Shown one piece after another: positions 1 through 8,300 of a stretch of DNA of 64,000 nt (its first letter is position 1; every line of letters starts with the position of its first letter). This DNA comes from Allohahella marinimesophila (GTDB taxonomy: Bacteria; Pseudomonadota; Gammaproteobacteria; Pseudomonadales; Oleiphilaceae): NCBI RefSeq assembly GCF_039538005.1, contig NZ_BAABBO010000007.1, forward strand, positions 652,632 through 716,631, given 5' to 3'. The notes beneath the pieces are model-generated. The model made no database searches. It saw only the letters and a list, made by a program, of their open reading frames with translations, and was not told where the DNA came from. The position numbers and the translations under genes were made by a program.

Positions 1-571
1 CGGCATCGAATTCGAGCCCCCGCTCCTTCAGCTTGAAAGTCATGAGCCAGAGCAGTTCGGTATCGTCTGGTCTCGGCAGGCGGATAACCTGCATGGCATT
101 GAGTCGCGAGGCCAGATCCCTGAGCCTGATATCCAGCGCGCGAGGAGACTGCCTGGCGGCCAGCACCAGATGCTTTTCGGCGTCACGATAGCGATTGACG
201 AGATGAAACAGATGCTCCTCATAGTCCTCCAGGCCGGCCACGAGATCGACGTTGTCCAGGCACAGTAGCCCGAAGCCGTCGAGATCATCCAGCATCCTGG
301 CATTGCCAGCCTGTTTCAGCTCCGCCAGATCGAGACAGGCAGCGTCACTGGCGGGCAAGGAAGCAACGCTGGCGTAAAGCAGCCAGGACTTGCCACTGGC
401 AGGCTCACCATGAAGAAACACGGCAGAGCCAGCCCCTGACCACTGACGTTCCAGCATCGCCTGAACCGGTTTTTTCGAGTCGACCGCATTGGCGAAGCTC
501 GCCTGAGTGCCAAGAGCCAGCCCCAAGGTGAGCTGGGAAGACAGGTCGGGAGCCGCCACTGGCGCGGTCAC
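1..571 (-). CDS. hda: Hda, DnaA regulatory inactivator (3' end outside window)
   Basis: Hda is a DnaA-like AAA+ protein that works with the DNA-loaded sliding clamp to promote ATP hydrolysis by DnaA and so stop re-initiation of replication. About 190 residues are visible, running off the left edge; the family is about 230-240 residues, so the C-terminal end is missing. A QLTLGL stretch at residues 13-18 fits the N-terminal clamp-binding motif, GEPASGKS at 55-62 is the Walker A loop, and LLCLDNVD near 102-109 is the Walker B strand. The GTG start overlaps the TGA of the upstream phosphatidyltransferase gene (GTGA), so the two are probably translationally coupled. No in-frame ATG gives a better N-terminus. 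The assignment rests on these motifs and overall similarity to E. coli Hda. Confidence 0.85.
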   Translation of the reverse strand, partial: MTAPVAAPDLSSQLTLGLALGTQASFANAVDSKKPVQAMLERQWSGAGSAVFLHGEPASGKSWLLYASVASLPASDAACLDLAELKQAGNARMLDDLDGFGLLCLDNVDLVAGLEDYEEHLFHLVNRYRDAEKHLVLAARQSPRALDIRLRDLASRLNAMQVIRLPRPDDTELLWLMTFKLKERGLEFDA

Positions 572-1266
572 CCCTGGCCTTTCATGCGACTGCGCTCAAA
601 GATGAAACGACCACCCCATAGCATCACGTAGTGAAGACCACTGGCTACTGTGACGGCGGCAGCGATCCAGTGCGAGACACTGACAATGTCATCGAGGCGC
701 TGGGAATCGCTGAAGAGCCTGGCAATGTCATGACTGAAGGGCAGCTCGGGATACTGAACGCCGAAGCTGGGCGCAAGCTGCTGATGAGCAGCCACGACAA
801 CCAAAACGAGCAAGAGAAAAAGGATCTGTGTGAAGGTGGTCAGTTTGCCAAGCCAGCTCGGCTGGATTTCATACTGTCCAACGATGTAGTGGTAGGCCAG
901 CGCGCCACTGACGAGGATGATATCGCGGCCATAGACAATGATCGTGAGCCACCAGTGAACGACACCGTTCAATGACAGCATGGCAAATGTGACGACCATG
1001 AGCAGCTTGTCGGCCAGCGGGTCCGCAATAGCGCCGAATCGCGAACCCCAGTCGTAGCGGCGAGCCAGGAAGCCGTCGATGCCATCGGACAGGCCTGCGG
1101 CGAGGAATAGCAGCAGCGCAAACCCGTAATCCTGCTGCAAAAGCAGCCAGGCTATGGGCGCCACCAGAACGATACGGAGTACAGTAATCGCGTTAGGCAG
1201 CCAGCTAAGTTTGTCGAGCGGCGAACGGCGCGTCGCACGGGATCTGGATTTGACGCTTGAAGACAC
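568..1266 (-). CDS. CDP-alcohol phosphatidyltransferase family membrane protein
   Basis: This is an integral inner-membrane enzyme that transfers a phosphatidyl group from CDP-diacylglycerol to an alcohol. The family signature DG-x2-AR-x8-G-x3-D-x3-D is complete (DGFLAR ... GAIADPLAD). Several hydrophobic segments surround it (LLLFLAAGL, LLMVVTFAML, FTQILFLLLVLVVVAA). It resembles PgsA-type proteins, but the acceptor alcohol cannot be told from sequence, so a second PgsA paralogue or a non-glycerol-phosphate enzyme is possible. The frame stays open to 1437, inside the divergent purM; I prefer the GTG at 1266, which leaves room for a divergent promoter and gives the usual short basic N-terminus. 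The stop overlaps the hda start. Confidence 0.8.
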   Translation of the reverse strand: MSSSVKSRSRATRRSPLDKLSWLPNAITVLRIVLVAPIAWLLLQQDYGFALLLFLAAGLSDGIDGFLARRYDWGSRFGAIADPLADKLLMVVTFAMLSLNGVVHWWLTIIVYGRDIILVSGALAYHYIVGQYEIQPSWLGKLTTFTQILFLLLVLVVVAAHQQLAPSFGVQYPELPFSHDIARLFSDSQRLDDIVSVSHWIAAAVTVASGLHYVMLWGGRFIFERSRMKGQG

Positions 1267-1408
1267 TACGTTTTGCTTCTTATGCTTTATTTGAGGCTGG
1301 ACGAGACCACCGAGTTTACGTGAATCGCCCAAGGCTGGCGATAGCTGATGAAAATAAGCCCGAAAAAGCGTAAGGTAGCGCGCATTTAGCCTCGCAGGAA
1401 ACAGCAGC
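1267..1408. promoter_or_regulatory. Divergent intergenic region between the phosphatidyltransferase gene and purM
   Basis: This 142-bp spacer must hold the promoters for the leftward phosphatidyltransferase-hda pair and the rightward purMN-DUF3108 group. An AGGA-type ribosome site lies just before the purM ATG. I could not identify a convincing -35/-10 pair or a purine-repressor operator by eye. Confidence 0.4.
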
Positions 1409-2551
1409 ATGAGTTCGGACCACGGCAAGCACCCCAAGGATACGTCATCGGCAGGCGGGCAGGACTCGCTGAGCTATGCCAGTGCGGGCGTCGATATACA
1501 GGCTGGCAATGCGCTGGTCGAGCGTATCAAGTCGACCGCAGCGCGCACCCGACGGCCGGAAGTTCTCGCCGGACTGGGTGGCTTCGGCGCGCTTTTCGAG
1601 TTGCCGACAGGCTACCGTGAGCCTGTTCTGGTGTCCGGCACCGATGGTGTCGGTACCAAACTGCGTCTGGCGATGCAGATGGGCCGCCATGACACCATTG
1701 GCATCGATCTCGTCGCCATGTGCGTCAACGACCTCATCGTGCAGGGCGCCGAACCGCTGTTCTTCCTCGACTACTACGCCTGTGGCAAGCTCAGCGTCGA
1801 TATGGCAAAGGCTGTTGTAGACGGCATTGGCGAAGGCTGTGTGCAGGCAGGGTGCTCACTGATCGGTGGTGAAACTGCTGAAATGCCCGGCATGTACGAA
1901 GGCGATGATTACGATCTTGCTGGTTTCTGCGTGGGTATCGTCGAGAAAAGCAGAATCATCGACGGCTCGCTCGTCCAGGAAGGCGATGCCATTATCGCCC
2001 TCGCCTCTTCGGGCCCACACTCCAATGGTTACTCGCTGATCAGGAAGATTCTTGAACGAGAACAGGCCGATCTTGATCGACCACTTGCAGAGTTTCTTGA
2101 CGAGGCTGGTATCGACGCTGGCGACAATACCGCTGCCGTAGCGCGCTCGCTGGGCGACGCCTTACTCGAACCGACACGCATCTACGTGCGTCAGGTCCTG
2201 GAACTGCTACAGACCGTGCCAGTGCATGCCATCAGTCACATCACCGGCGGCGGGCTGGTCGAGAACATTCCCCGTGTGCTACCCGATGGCTTGAGCGCCC
2301 GCCTCGACCTCAATACCTATGAACTGCCACCGGTCTTCCATTGGCTTCAGCGCAAGGGCAAGGTCGACTGGCGGGAAATGTATACCGCATTTAACTGTGG
2401 TATCGGACTGGTACTGTGTATACCGGCGGCTCAGGCTGAAGCGGCTATCGCCCACTTCAACGCCTGCGGCGAACAGGCCTGGCAGCTAGGTACCATCGTC
2501 GGCCGACCCGCCGGTAGTCAGCAAGAGGCGGTCGAACTGATCGGTTTATGA
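1409..2551 (+). CDS. purM: Phosphoribosylformylglycinamidine cyclo-ligase (AIR synthetase)
   Basis: PurM closes the imidazole ring in the fifth step of purine synthesis, converting FGAM to AIR with ATP in the cytosol. Family hallmarks are present: SYASAGVDIQAGN near the start, GTDGVGTKL, and GGETAEMPGMY. At 380 residues it is about 30 longer than usual, because of a hydrophilic N-terminal leader of roughly 20 residues (SSDHGKHPKDTSSAGG) before the conserved region. The ATG is preceded by AGGAAA at suitable spacing. The stop overlaps the purN start by ATGA, the classic purMN arrangement. Confidence 0.97.
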   Translation: MSSDHGKHPKDTSSAGGQDSLSYASAGVDIQAGNALVERIKSTAARTRRPEVLAGLGGFGALFELPTGYREPVLVSGTDGVGTKLRLAMQMGRHDTIGIDLVAMCVNDLIVQGAEPLFFLDYYACGKLSVDMAKAVVDGIGEGCVQAGCSLIGGETAEMPGMYEGDDYDLAGFCVGIVEKSRIIDGSLVQEGDAIIALASSGPHSNGYSLIRKILEREQADLDRPLAEFLDEAGIDAGDNTAAVARSLGDALLEPTRIYVRQVLELLQTVPVHAISHITGGGLVENIPRVLPDGLSARLDLNTYELPPVFHWLQRKGKVDWREMYTAFNCGIGLVLCIPAAQAEAAIAHFNACGEQAWQLGTIVGRPAGSQQEAVELIGL

Positions 2552-3264
2552 GCACATCTTTTCGCCTTGTCGTATTGATCTCCGGCAATGGCAGCAATCT
2601 GCAAGCCATACTCGATGCTATCGATACTGGCCGGCTGAAAGCACGCCTTGCCGCTGTCATCAGCAACCGGGCGGATGCCTATGGTCTGCAACGTGCAGCG
2701 GCTGCGGGCGTTCCAGCCGAGGTGCTGGCTCATGGCGACTTTGCTGACCGCGAAGCCTTCGATGCTGCGCTGGCAGCGCGCATAGAGAGCCACGAGCCCG
2801 ACATCATCGTTGCGGCCGGATTCATGCGTATTTTTTCCGCCGGCTTTGTCGACAGATTCGCAGGGCGCATCATCAACGTCCACCCCTCCCTCTTGCCGGC
2901 CTATACTGGCCTTCGTACGCATCAGCGGGTACTCGACGACCTTGGCAACGGTGGTGCGGCCCTGCATGGTTGCAGCGTGCACTTCGTCACCGGCGACCTT
3001 GATGGTGGCCCCTGTATTGCCCAGGCCACGGTGCCCGTGCTACAGAGTGACACCGCAGACAGTCTTGCCCAGCGGGTTCATGTACAGGAGCATCAGCTCC
3101 TGCCCCAGGTACTGGTGTGGCTCAGCGAGGGTCGCGTCGGGTATGATCGGGACATCGCAATGCCAGACCGCCTTACGCTTGATGGACAGCTATTGCCCCC
3201 CTGCGGACTGCGTATCGACAATGTATTCAGGAACGAGGTTGACAGTCATGATGCCCAGGATTGA
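2548..3264 (+). CDS. purN: Phosphoribosylglycinamide formyltransferase
   Basis: PurN transfers a formyl group from 10-formyl-tetrahydrofolate to glycinamide ribonucleotide, the third step of purine synthesis. The N-terminal VVLISGNGSNLQAI loop, the AGFMRI segment, and the INVHPSLLPAYTGLRTHQ region containing the catalytic Asn and His are all present, with VHFVTGDLDGGPCI following. It is 238 residues against the usual 190-220, with an extended C-terminus beyond the bind-and-catalyse core. It overlaps purM by four bases upstream. Downstream, the DUF3108 gene begins inside its last codons. Confidence 0.96.
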   Translation: MSTSFRLVVLISGNGSNLQAILDAIDTGRLKARLAAVISNRADAYGLQRAAAAGVPAEVLAHGDFADREAFDAALAARIESHEPDIIVAAGFMRIFSAGFVDRFAGRIINVHPSLLPAYTGLRTHQRVLDDLGNGGAALHGCSVHFVTGDLDGGPCIAQATVPVLQSDTADSLAQRVHVQEHQLLPQVLVWLSEGRVGYDRDIAMPDRLTLDGQLLPPCGLRIDNVFRNEVDSHDAQD

Positions 3265-4066
3265 TGATTTTTCCCAGACAGGCCGAGAGCGCCGATGGTC
3301 ATGTCGGCTAGGATCCGCACTGCTCACGCTGGCGGCTCTGCAATTCACCGCGCTCCCGATTCAGGCTGAAGAGGCGGCCCAGGCCACAGAGGCTGCCAGG
3401 CCGGCAGTGGAGCTCGTGCCTATCACAGCGAAATACAGTGCATCCTACAAGAAAGGGGTGCCTATCAAAGGTAGTGCAGTACGCTCGCTTGAGCGGCTCG
3501 AAGACGGTGTGTGGGACTACAGGTTCAATGTCGAAAGCTGGGTAGTCGATATCACCGAACGGACCAAGCTACGCTGGGAAAACAATCAGGTCGTGCCACT
3601 GCGCTATGAATATGAACGCAGCGGCTGGGTCGCTGGTCGAGAGCGAAGTTACGAGTTCGACTATGAGGCGGACAAGGTGCATGTCAATCGCGATGGCGAC
3701 AAACTCGATGCGCCACTGACCAAGGATCTGCTCGACAAGCTCGGTTATCAGCTACAGCTCAGAATGGATCTCGCCAGCGGGCTGTCCGAAATGAGCTACG
3801 ACGTCGCCCATCGCTCGGGCTCACGCAAAATGGAATTTGCCGTCATTGGCGAGGAAACGATCACTGCCAACGGCAGTCAGGTCCCGTCTGTGATCGTTGA
3901 ACGGGTGCGTGATGAGGATGATGGTCGTATGACCAAACTCTGGTTCGCCAAGAACCTGAACTACGTGCTCGTAAAAATGGAACAGAAAGAGCCTGACGGC
4001 GAAGAGTACGAGATCCTGCTCGAAGAGGCGGTGGTCGACGGCAAGAAAATCAGCCTCGACCTGTAA
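3248..4066 (+). CDS. DUF3108 family exported protein
   Basis: This is a protein of unknown function from the DUF3108 family, which commonly sits directly downstream of purMN in gammaproteobacteria. A signal-like hydrophobic stretch (LGSALLTLAALQFTALPIQA) near residues 22-41 follows a basic n-region, so it is probably periplasmic, with cleavage after AxA near residue 41. The rest is predicted beta-rich, with alternating YSASYKKG, WDYRFNVES and RYEYERSGW segments. The chosen start is an ATGATG pair inside the purN 3' end, with GAACGAGG about ten bases upstream; the same frame is open further left, but that part runs antiparallel to purN coding logic and has no family similarity. Its role is unknown, and a link to the cell envelope is only an inference from export. 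Confidence 0.8.
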   Translation: MMPRIDDFSQTGRERRWSCRLGSALLTLAALQFTALPIQAEEAAQATEAARPAVELVPITAKYSASYKKGVPIKGSAVRSLERLEDGVWDYRFNVESWVVDITERTKLRWENNQVVPLRYEYERSGWVAGRERSYEFDYEADKVHVNRDGDKLDAPLTKDLLDKLGYQLQLRMDLASGLSEMSYDVAHRSGSRKMEFAVIGEETITANGSQVPSVIVERVRDEDDGRMTKLWFAKNLNYVLVKMEQKEPDGEEYEILLEEAVVDGKKISLDL

Positions 4067-4074
4067 GGCCTCCG

Positions 4075-5367
4075 TCAGGACCTCAGAGACCGAACCTCCT
4101 CAGCAATGATGGCGATGCCGCGCGCCGTAGCCTCGTCATCCTGCGAATAGGTCAGCCGCAGACACTGCTCGGCATGCGTCCATGGCTCTGCCAGTCCCGG
4201 GAAAAAATAGTGACCCGGTACGACCAGCACACCCTTTATCTTCAGACGTTCATAAAGCTCGTGTGCGCTCACGCTCAGCTCTGGTAGCCAGAGCCAGAGG
4301 AACATCGCGCCCTCTGGATCGTGAATCATGTAATTGAGCCCCTCAAACGACTGCTTGAAGGCGGCGAGCGCGAGATCGCGCTTGCTGCGATAGAACGGCT
4401 CGATGATCTCGGCGCCGAAATCCAGCAAGCTGTCATCGGCCAGCCATGGCTCTGCAATGGCTGCTCCAGCACTGCCGGGCGCGAGTCCGGTCACGGCCGT
4501 TACGCTCGCCAGGGCATCGATGACAGCCTCATCGGCAATGACGATGCCGGTGCGCAGGGCCGGAAGCCCAAGCTTGGAGAGGCTCAGACAAAGAATGGTG
4601 TTGTCGTTCCAGTGTGGCTCAACTGGCGTATACAGCTGACCGGGAAATGGCAGGCCGTAGGCGCCATCGATGATTAGCGGGATATCGTGACGTCTCGCCA
4701 GTGCATCCAAGCGCGCCAGCTCCTCATCGGTCACCACATTGCCCGAAGGATTGGTTGGGCGTGAGAGGCAAATGGCACCAATGGCAGGGTCACACCAGGT
4801 GTCGTTGATCGGCAAGCTGTCGAAATCGATACGATATTTGAAGCGGTGCGGTGCGTGCTGGTCGATTAGCGGTCGTACGCTAACGAACATGTCATCACCG
4901 ACACCGACGTCGGCGTAGCCGATATATTCCGGCGTCATCGGCAGCAGGATCTTGCGGGCAGCTGTCTCGTTCTCGGATTCAGGGCTCAGCGCATCAAAGC
5001 CGCCTGCCAGCATATTGAACAGGGCAAAGAAGGCAGACTGGCTGCCGTTGGTGAGCGCAATGTTTCGTTCGGAGAGCGGCCAGTCGTAGCGGCGCTTCAG
5101 CACGGCCGCCATTTCCCGACGAAAGCTGATGCTACCGTGGGGACCGTCGTAGATGCCGGCGAAGCGGACACTGGCCTCGTCGGAGGACGCGATTTCGAGT
5201 AGACGCTTCTGTACCGCAGCCGTAATCTGCGGAATCATGCCCGGGTTGCCGCCCCCCATCATGATGAGATCGCCTGAGGCCATGGCGCTGCCGAGATCGG
5301 TCATCAGGCGATTGATACCGCTGCCACTGCCGAGGCGTCTTGAGAAACTTGAAAAAACCCGTGCCAT
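4075..5367 (-). CDS. avtA: Valine--pyruvate aminotransferase
   Basis: AvtA is a PLP-dependent class I/II aminotransferase that interconverts valine plus pyruvate with 2-ketoisovalerate plus alanine. The AvtA-specific N-terminus (SGINRLMTDLG, MMGGGNPGMIP), the LTNGSQSAFFALFNMLAGG cofactor region, and the SLSKLGLPALRTG segment carrying the Schiff-base lysine are intact. Length (430 aa) matches the family. It is the last gene of a leftward run apbC-dcd-DUF416-avtA, 53 bp after the DUF416 gene, and its 3' end faces the DUF3108 gene eight bases away, with no room for a separate terminator. Confidence 0.93.
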   Translation of the reverse strand: MARVFSSFSRRLGSGSGINRLMTDLGSAMASGDLIMMGGGNPGMIPQITAAVQKRLLEIASSDEASVRFAGIYDGPHGSISFRREMAAVLKRRYDWPLSERNIALTNGSQSAFFALFNMLAGGFDALSPESENETAARKILLPMTPEYIGYADVGVGDDMFVSVRPLIDQHAPHRFKYRIDFDSLPINDTWCDPAIGAICLSRPTNPSGNVVTDEELARLDALARRHDIPLIIDGAYGLPFPGQLYTPVEPHWNDNTILCLSLSKLGLPALRTGIVIADEAVIDALASVTAVTGLAPGSAGAAIAEPWLADDSLLDFGAEIIEPFYRSKRDLALAAFKQSFEGLNYMIHDPEGAMFLWLWLPELSVSAHELYERLKIKGVLVVPGHYFFPGLAEPWTHAEQCLRLTYSQDDEATARGIAIIAEEVRSLRS

Positions 5368-5420
5368 AATGCGTCCTCTGGAATGGGAATGGGGCCGCAG
5401 GGCGCCAGTGAGCGCGCTGG

Positions 5421-6206
5421 TTATTCGCTCTCGAGACTCACGCCGATGCTACTGACACCGCCATTGTGGGCGAGGGTCTGAATGCGCTTGAGATGGCCTA
5501 TCAGCTTTTCAGTCGGCACATCCAGCAGCAGTCTTACCTCAGTCTGAAAGCCAAGTTCCGCCTGCAGCACCTCATGCTGATCGAGATAGGCCACGAGCGC
5601 CTCATCATCGGCCAACAACTCAGCAGGCGTGCCTTCAAACCTGACCGCTTCGGTCTCCAGCTCTATACGCGCATCCTCATCGCCTTCCAGCTGCAGCTGC
5701 AGATAATTGATCACGCTGTTGATGGTGTCCTGGGCACAGCTGACTGGCCCCACGAAGTCTGGCAGATCATCGGTGAGGTCATGAAATCGCTGCGCCTCCG
5801 CAAGACTGATCCAGGCTTCCATGGTGAGCTCGAGCTGACTGCTCGCGAGCACCGCGCCGTAGCTATCCTGCGCTGACCAGGCCTGTAGTTGCTGATCGAG
5901 CCGCTCGAGATACAGCCTGATATCATCTGGACCCGCTTCCGGCTGACGCGCCTTTGCCGATGACTTGCCACTGGGCTTGGCAGCGCTTGTCCGCTCGGCA
6001 CCGAGGGTCTTTTCGAAAGCCTGTTGAAGCGCTGGCCAGAGACCTTCGGTAAACGCAGATACGGCCCGAATGCTGCGCTGATCGCCAAGCAATTCGGCAA
6101 ACAGCTGACTATGCGGCAGCGCGCGCTGCGCTAAAGCCGCAGTGAAGGCGCTGGCACGAAGCCCCCGCAAACCCTTGATTTTCTGCAGGTGACGGTCGGA
6201 CTGCAT
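5421..6206 (-). CDS. DUF416 (YjaG-like) protein
   Basis: This is a cytosolic helical protein of unknown function. The N-terminal pattern (AFTAALAQRALPHSQLF ... LWPALQ) and the C-terminal pattern (KLIGHLKRIQ ... GVSSIGVSL) follow E. coli YjaG, as does the central helical segment with ELTMEAWISLAE. At 261 residues it is about 65 longer than YjaG, mainly because of a Lys/Ala/Ser-rich insert around residues 72-95 and a longer C-terminal third. It starts one base into the dcd stop codon (TGATG), so it is very likely co-translated with dcd. The neighbours suggest a housekeeping role, but the sequence gives no biochemical hint. Confidence 0.7.
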   Translation of the reverse strand: MQSDRHLQKIKGLRGLRASAFTAALAQRALPHSQLFAELLGDQRSIRAVSAFTEGLWPALQQAFEKTLGAERTSAAKPSGKSSAKARQPEAGPDDIRLYLERLDQQLQAWSAQDSYGAVLASSQLELTMEAWISLAEAQRFHDLTDDLPDFVGPVSCAQDTINSVINYLQLQLEGDEDARIELETEAVRFEGTPAELLADDEALVAYLDQHEVLQAELGFQTEVRLLLDVPTEKLIGHLKRIQTLAHNGGVSSIGVSLESE

Positions 6207-6805
6207 CAGGTTTTCGGCAGCGTGACGCCACGCTGCCCCTGATACTTGCCGCCGCGATCACGATAGCTGACGTTACAGGTTTCGTCGGACTGGAAGAAGA
6301 GCATCTGCGCGACACCTTCGTTGGCATAGATTTTCGCAGGCAGATTGGTCGTGTTCGAGAATTCCAGCGTGACATGGCCTTCCCACTCCGGCTCGAGCGG
6401 CGTGACGTTGACGATGATGCCGCAGCGGGCATAGGTCGACTTGCCCAGACAGATCGTCAGCACATCGCGTGGAATCCTGAAGTATTCGATGGTGCGTGCC
6501 AGGGCAAAAGAATTGGGCGGGATGATGCAGTAGTCGCCAGTGAAGTCCACGAAACTCTTTTCGTCGAAGGCCTTCGGATCCACGGTAACCGAGTGGACAT
6601 TGGTGAAGATCTTGAACTCGGTACTGCAACGAACATCGTAGCCATAGCTCGAGACGCCATAGGAGATGACGCGGGCAGACGGGTCATCGAGCCGAGGCGC
6701 GCCATCAGGACCGGGACTGTAGCGCACCTGCGCTGACTCGAAGGGCTCGATCATGCCGTGGCTCTGTGCCATGGTCGTGATCCACTTGTCGGATTTAATG
6801 CTCAT
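6206..6805 (-). CDS. dcd: dCTP deaminase
   Basis: Dcd deaminates dCTP to dUTP, the main source of dUMP for thymidylate synthesis in gammaproteobacteria. The 199-residue sequence matches the long, Pseudomonas-like form: MSIKSDKWI start, ISYGVSSYGYDVRC, IIPPNSFALARTIEY, LTICLGKSTYARCG, and PLEPEWEGHVTLEFSN with the catalytic Glu region. No bifunctional dUTPase extension is seen. It lies 53 bp downstream of apbC on the same strand and its stop overlaps the next gene's start. Confidence 0.96.
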   Translation of the reverse strand: MSIKSDKWITTMAQSHGMIEPFESAQVRYSPGPDGAPRLDDPSARVISYGVSSYGYDVRCSTEFKIFTNVHSVTVDPKAFDEKSFVDFTGDYCIIPPNSFALARTIEYFRIPRDVLTICLGKSTYARCGIIVNVTPLEPEWEGHVTLEFSNTTNLPAKIYANEGVAQMLFFQSDETCNVSYRDRGGKYQGQRGVTLPKT

Positions 6806-6858
6806 CGTTGGGTCTCAACCTCTTGTATACATGATCCACGGCGTGACTGTGATCCTGA

Positions 6859-8136
6859 TCAGTTCTGGGCGATAAGCCCGGGTGCGGCATTCTTGGCATG
6901 CGCGCATCGAATTGCAAGCCGGGCGGACACATTTCGCGCCATGTCCCGGTAGATCAGCCCGACCTCGGATTCCGGCTCCGCGTAGACCGTCGGTCGCCCC
7001 TGGTCTGTCTGTTCACGAATGGTCAGGTGCAATGGTATCTGGCCAAGCAAAGGCAGGCCATATTCTTCTGCCATGCGTGCCCCGCCCTCGCTCCCGAACA
7101 GGTGCTCGCGGTGGCCGCAGTTACTGCAGATATGCACGCTCATGTTTTCAATCACGCCCAGCACCGGCACGTCGACTTTTTCGAACATACTCACAGCCTT
7201 GCGTGCGTCCAGCAGGGCAATGTCCTGAGGCGTCGTGACAATAACAGCTGCAGACAATGGCACCTTCTGTGACAAGGTCAGTTGTATGTCTCCAGTGCCA
7301 GGCGGCAGATCCACAATCAGGTAGTCCAGCGCCTGCCAATGCGTCTGGGTGATCAACTGCAGCAACGCTCCGCTGACCATCGGCCCACGCCAGACCATTG
7401 GCGTCTTCTCGTTGACGAGAAAAGCCATCGACATCAGCTGTATTGGCGCTGTGCCCGCATCCGCGAATACTTCAATGGGCTGGAAAAAGCGCGTGCCGTC
7501 AAAATCGACGATGTCGGGACGAACGCCGTCGGCGACGCCGCACATCATGCCCATACTGGGACCATAGATATCAGCGTCGACAATGCCAACTCGCGCACCC
7601 TCGGCCTGTAGCGCCAGCGCCAGATTGACGCTGCTGGTGGACTTGCCCACACCGCCCTTGCCTGACGCGACGGCAATGATGTTGTGCACGCCTGCCAGAG
7701 CGGCGCTCTGACCAGTTCCGCTTGCAGGCGCCCTATCGGCACCCCTGGGCTGAATCAGTGGCGCATGGCCTGTCTGCGGACCACCCTTTGGTGAGCGATC
7801 GGCAACCGGCAAGGCCTCGATTGTCTGGGAAAAATTCAGGTCAGGGACCTCGCTGTCAGGCAGGCTGACCGTCAACAAGGTACGCATGGCCTCATAATGG
7901 CCACTGCAGGCATAGGGCAAATCGATGCCCAGCGCCTTGCCCTGAGCTTCGAGTCTGGCAAAGGCTGTCATCGGCAGGGCCATATAGGGATCGATATAAT
8001 TCGAGAAGGCTTCCGCCAGGCCTGGGCCATATTCGCTCAGCACCGCTTCATTACGCTGTGTTCGCCTGTCGTCGACCGGCCAGGCGGTCTGCTGCTGACT
8101 GATCGCTTCGGCCTGATCGCTTTCATTGCTACTCAT
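6859..8136 (-). CDS. apbC: ApbC/Mrp family Fe-S cluster carrier ATPase
   Basis: ApbC (Mrp/Nbp35 family) is a deviant P-loop ATPase that carries and transfers [4Fe-4S] clusters to apo-proteins. The N-terminal third resembles a divergent DUF59/MIP18-like domain and is followed by a flexible linker. The nucleotide-binding domain starts at about residue 150, with SGKGGVGKST at 158-167, VDADIYGPS, and DLPPGTGD. The cluster-binding C-x2-C is present as CSNC. The frame is open to 8277, but the ATG at 8136 has GGAG-type ribosome binding upstream and leaves a 164-bp divergent promoter region before metG. The apbC-metG divergent pair is a common gammaproteobacterial arrangement. Confidence 0.93.
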   Translation of the reverse strand: MSSNESDQAEAISQQQTAWPVDDRRTQRNEAVLSEYGPGLAEAFSNYIDPYMALPMTAFARLEAQGKALGIDLPYACSGHYEAMRTLLTVSLPDSEVPDLNFSQTIEALPVADRSPKGGPQTGHAPLIQPRGADRAPASGTGQSAALAGVHNIIAVASGKGGVGKSTSSVNLALALQAEGARVGIVDADIYGPSMGMMCGVADGVRPDIVDFDGTRFFQPIEVFADAGTAPIQLMSMAFLVNEKTPMVWRGPMVSGALLQLITQTHWQALDYLIVDLPPGTGDIQLTLSQKVPLSAAVIVTTPQDIALLDARKAVSMFEKVDVPVLGVIENMSVHICSNCGHREHLFGSEGGARMAEEYGLPLLGQIPLHLTIREQTDQGRPTVYAEPESEVGLIYRDMARNVSARLAIRCAHAKNAAPGLIAQN

Positions 8137-8300
8137 CTTCAACCGCTCCATCCGCTGTCCGGGACCGATATTCCGCATCATCCCGCTACCCTGAGGGGCC
8201 TTGGCCCCGGCTGGCTCCAGCATACCATTACGCGCTATCATACGTGCACCCGGCACAGCGCCGACTTTTACCTTCATTCTCCCAGTTCAGAACGGAACCG

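Noticed and set aside
2810..3247. Upstream extension of the DUF3108 frame within purN
   Set aside because: The extension has no signal or DUF3108 similarity and the ATGATG pair at 3248 has a good ribosome site.
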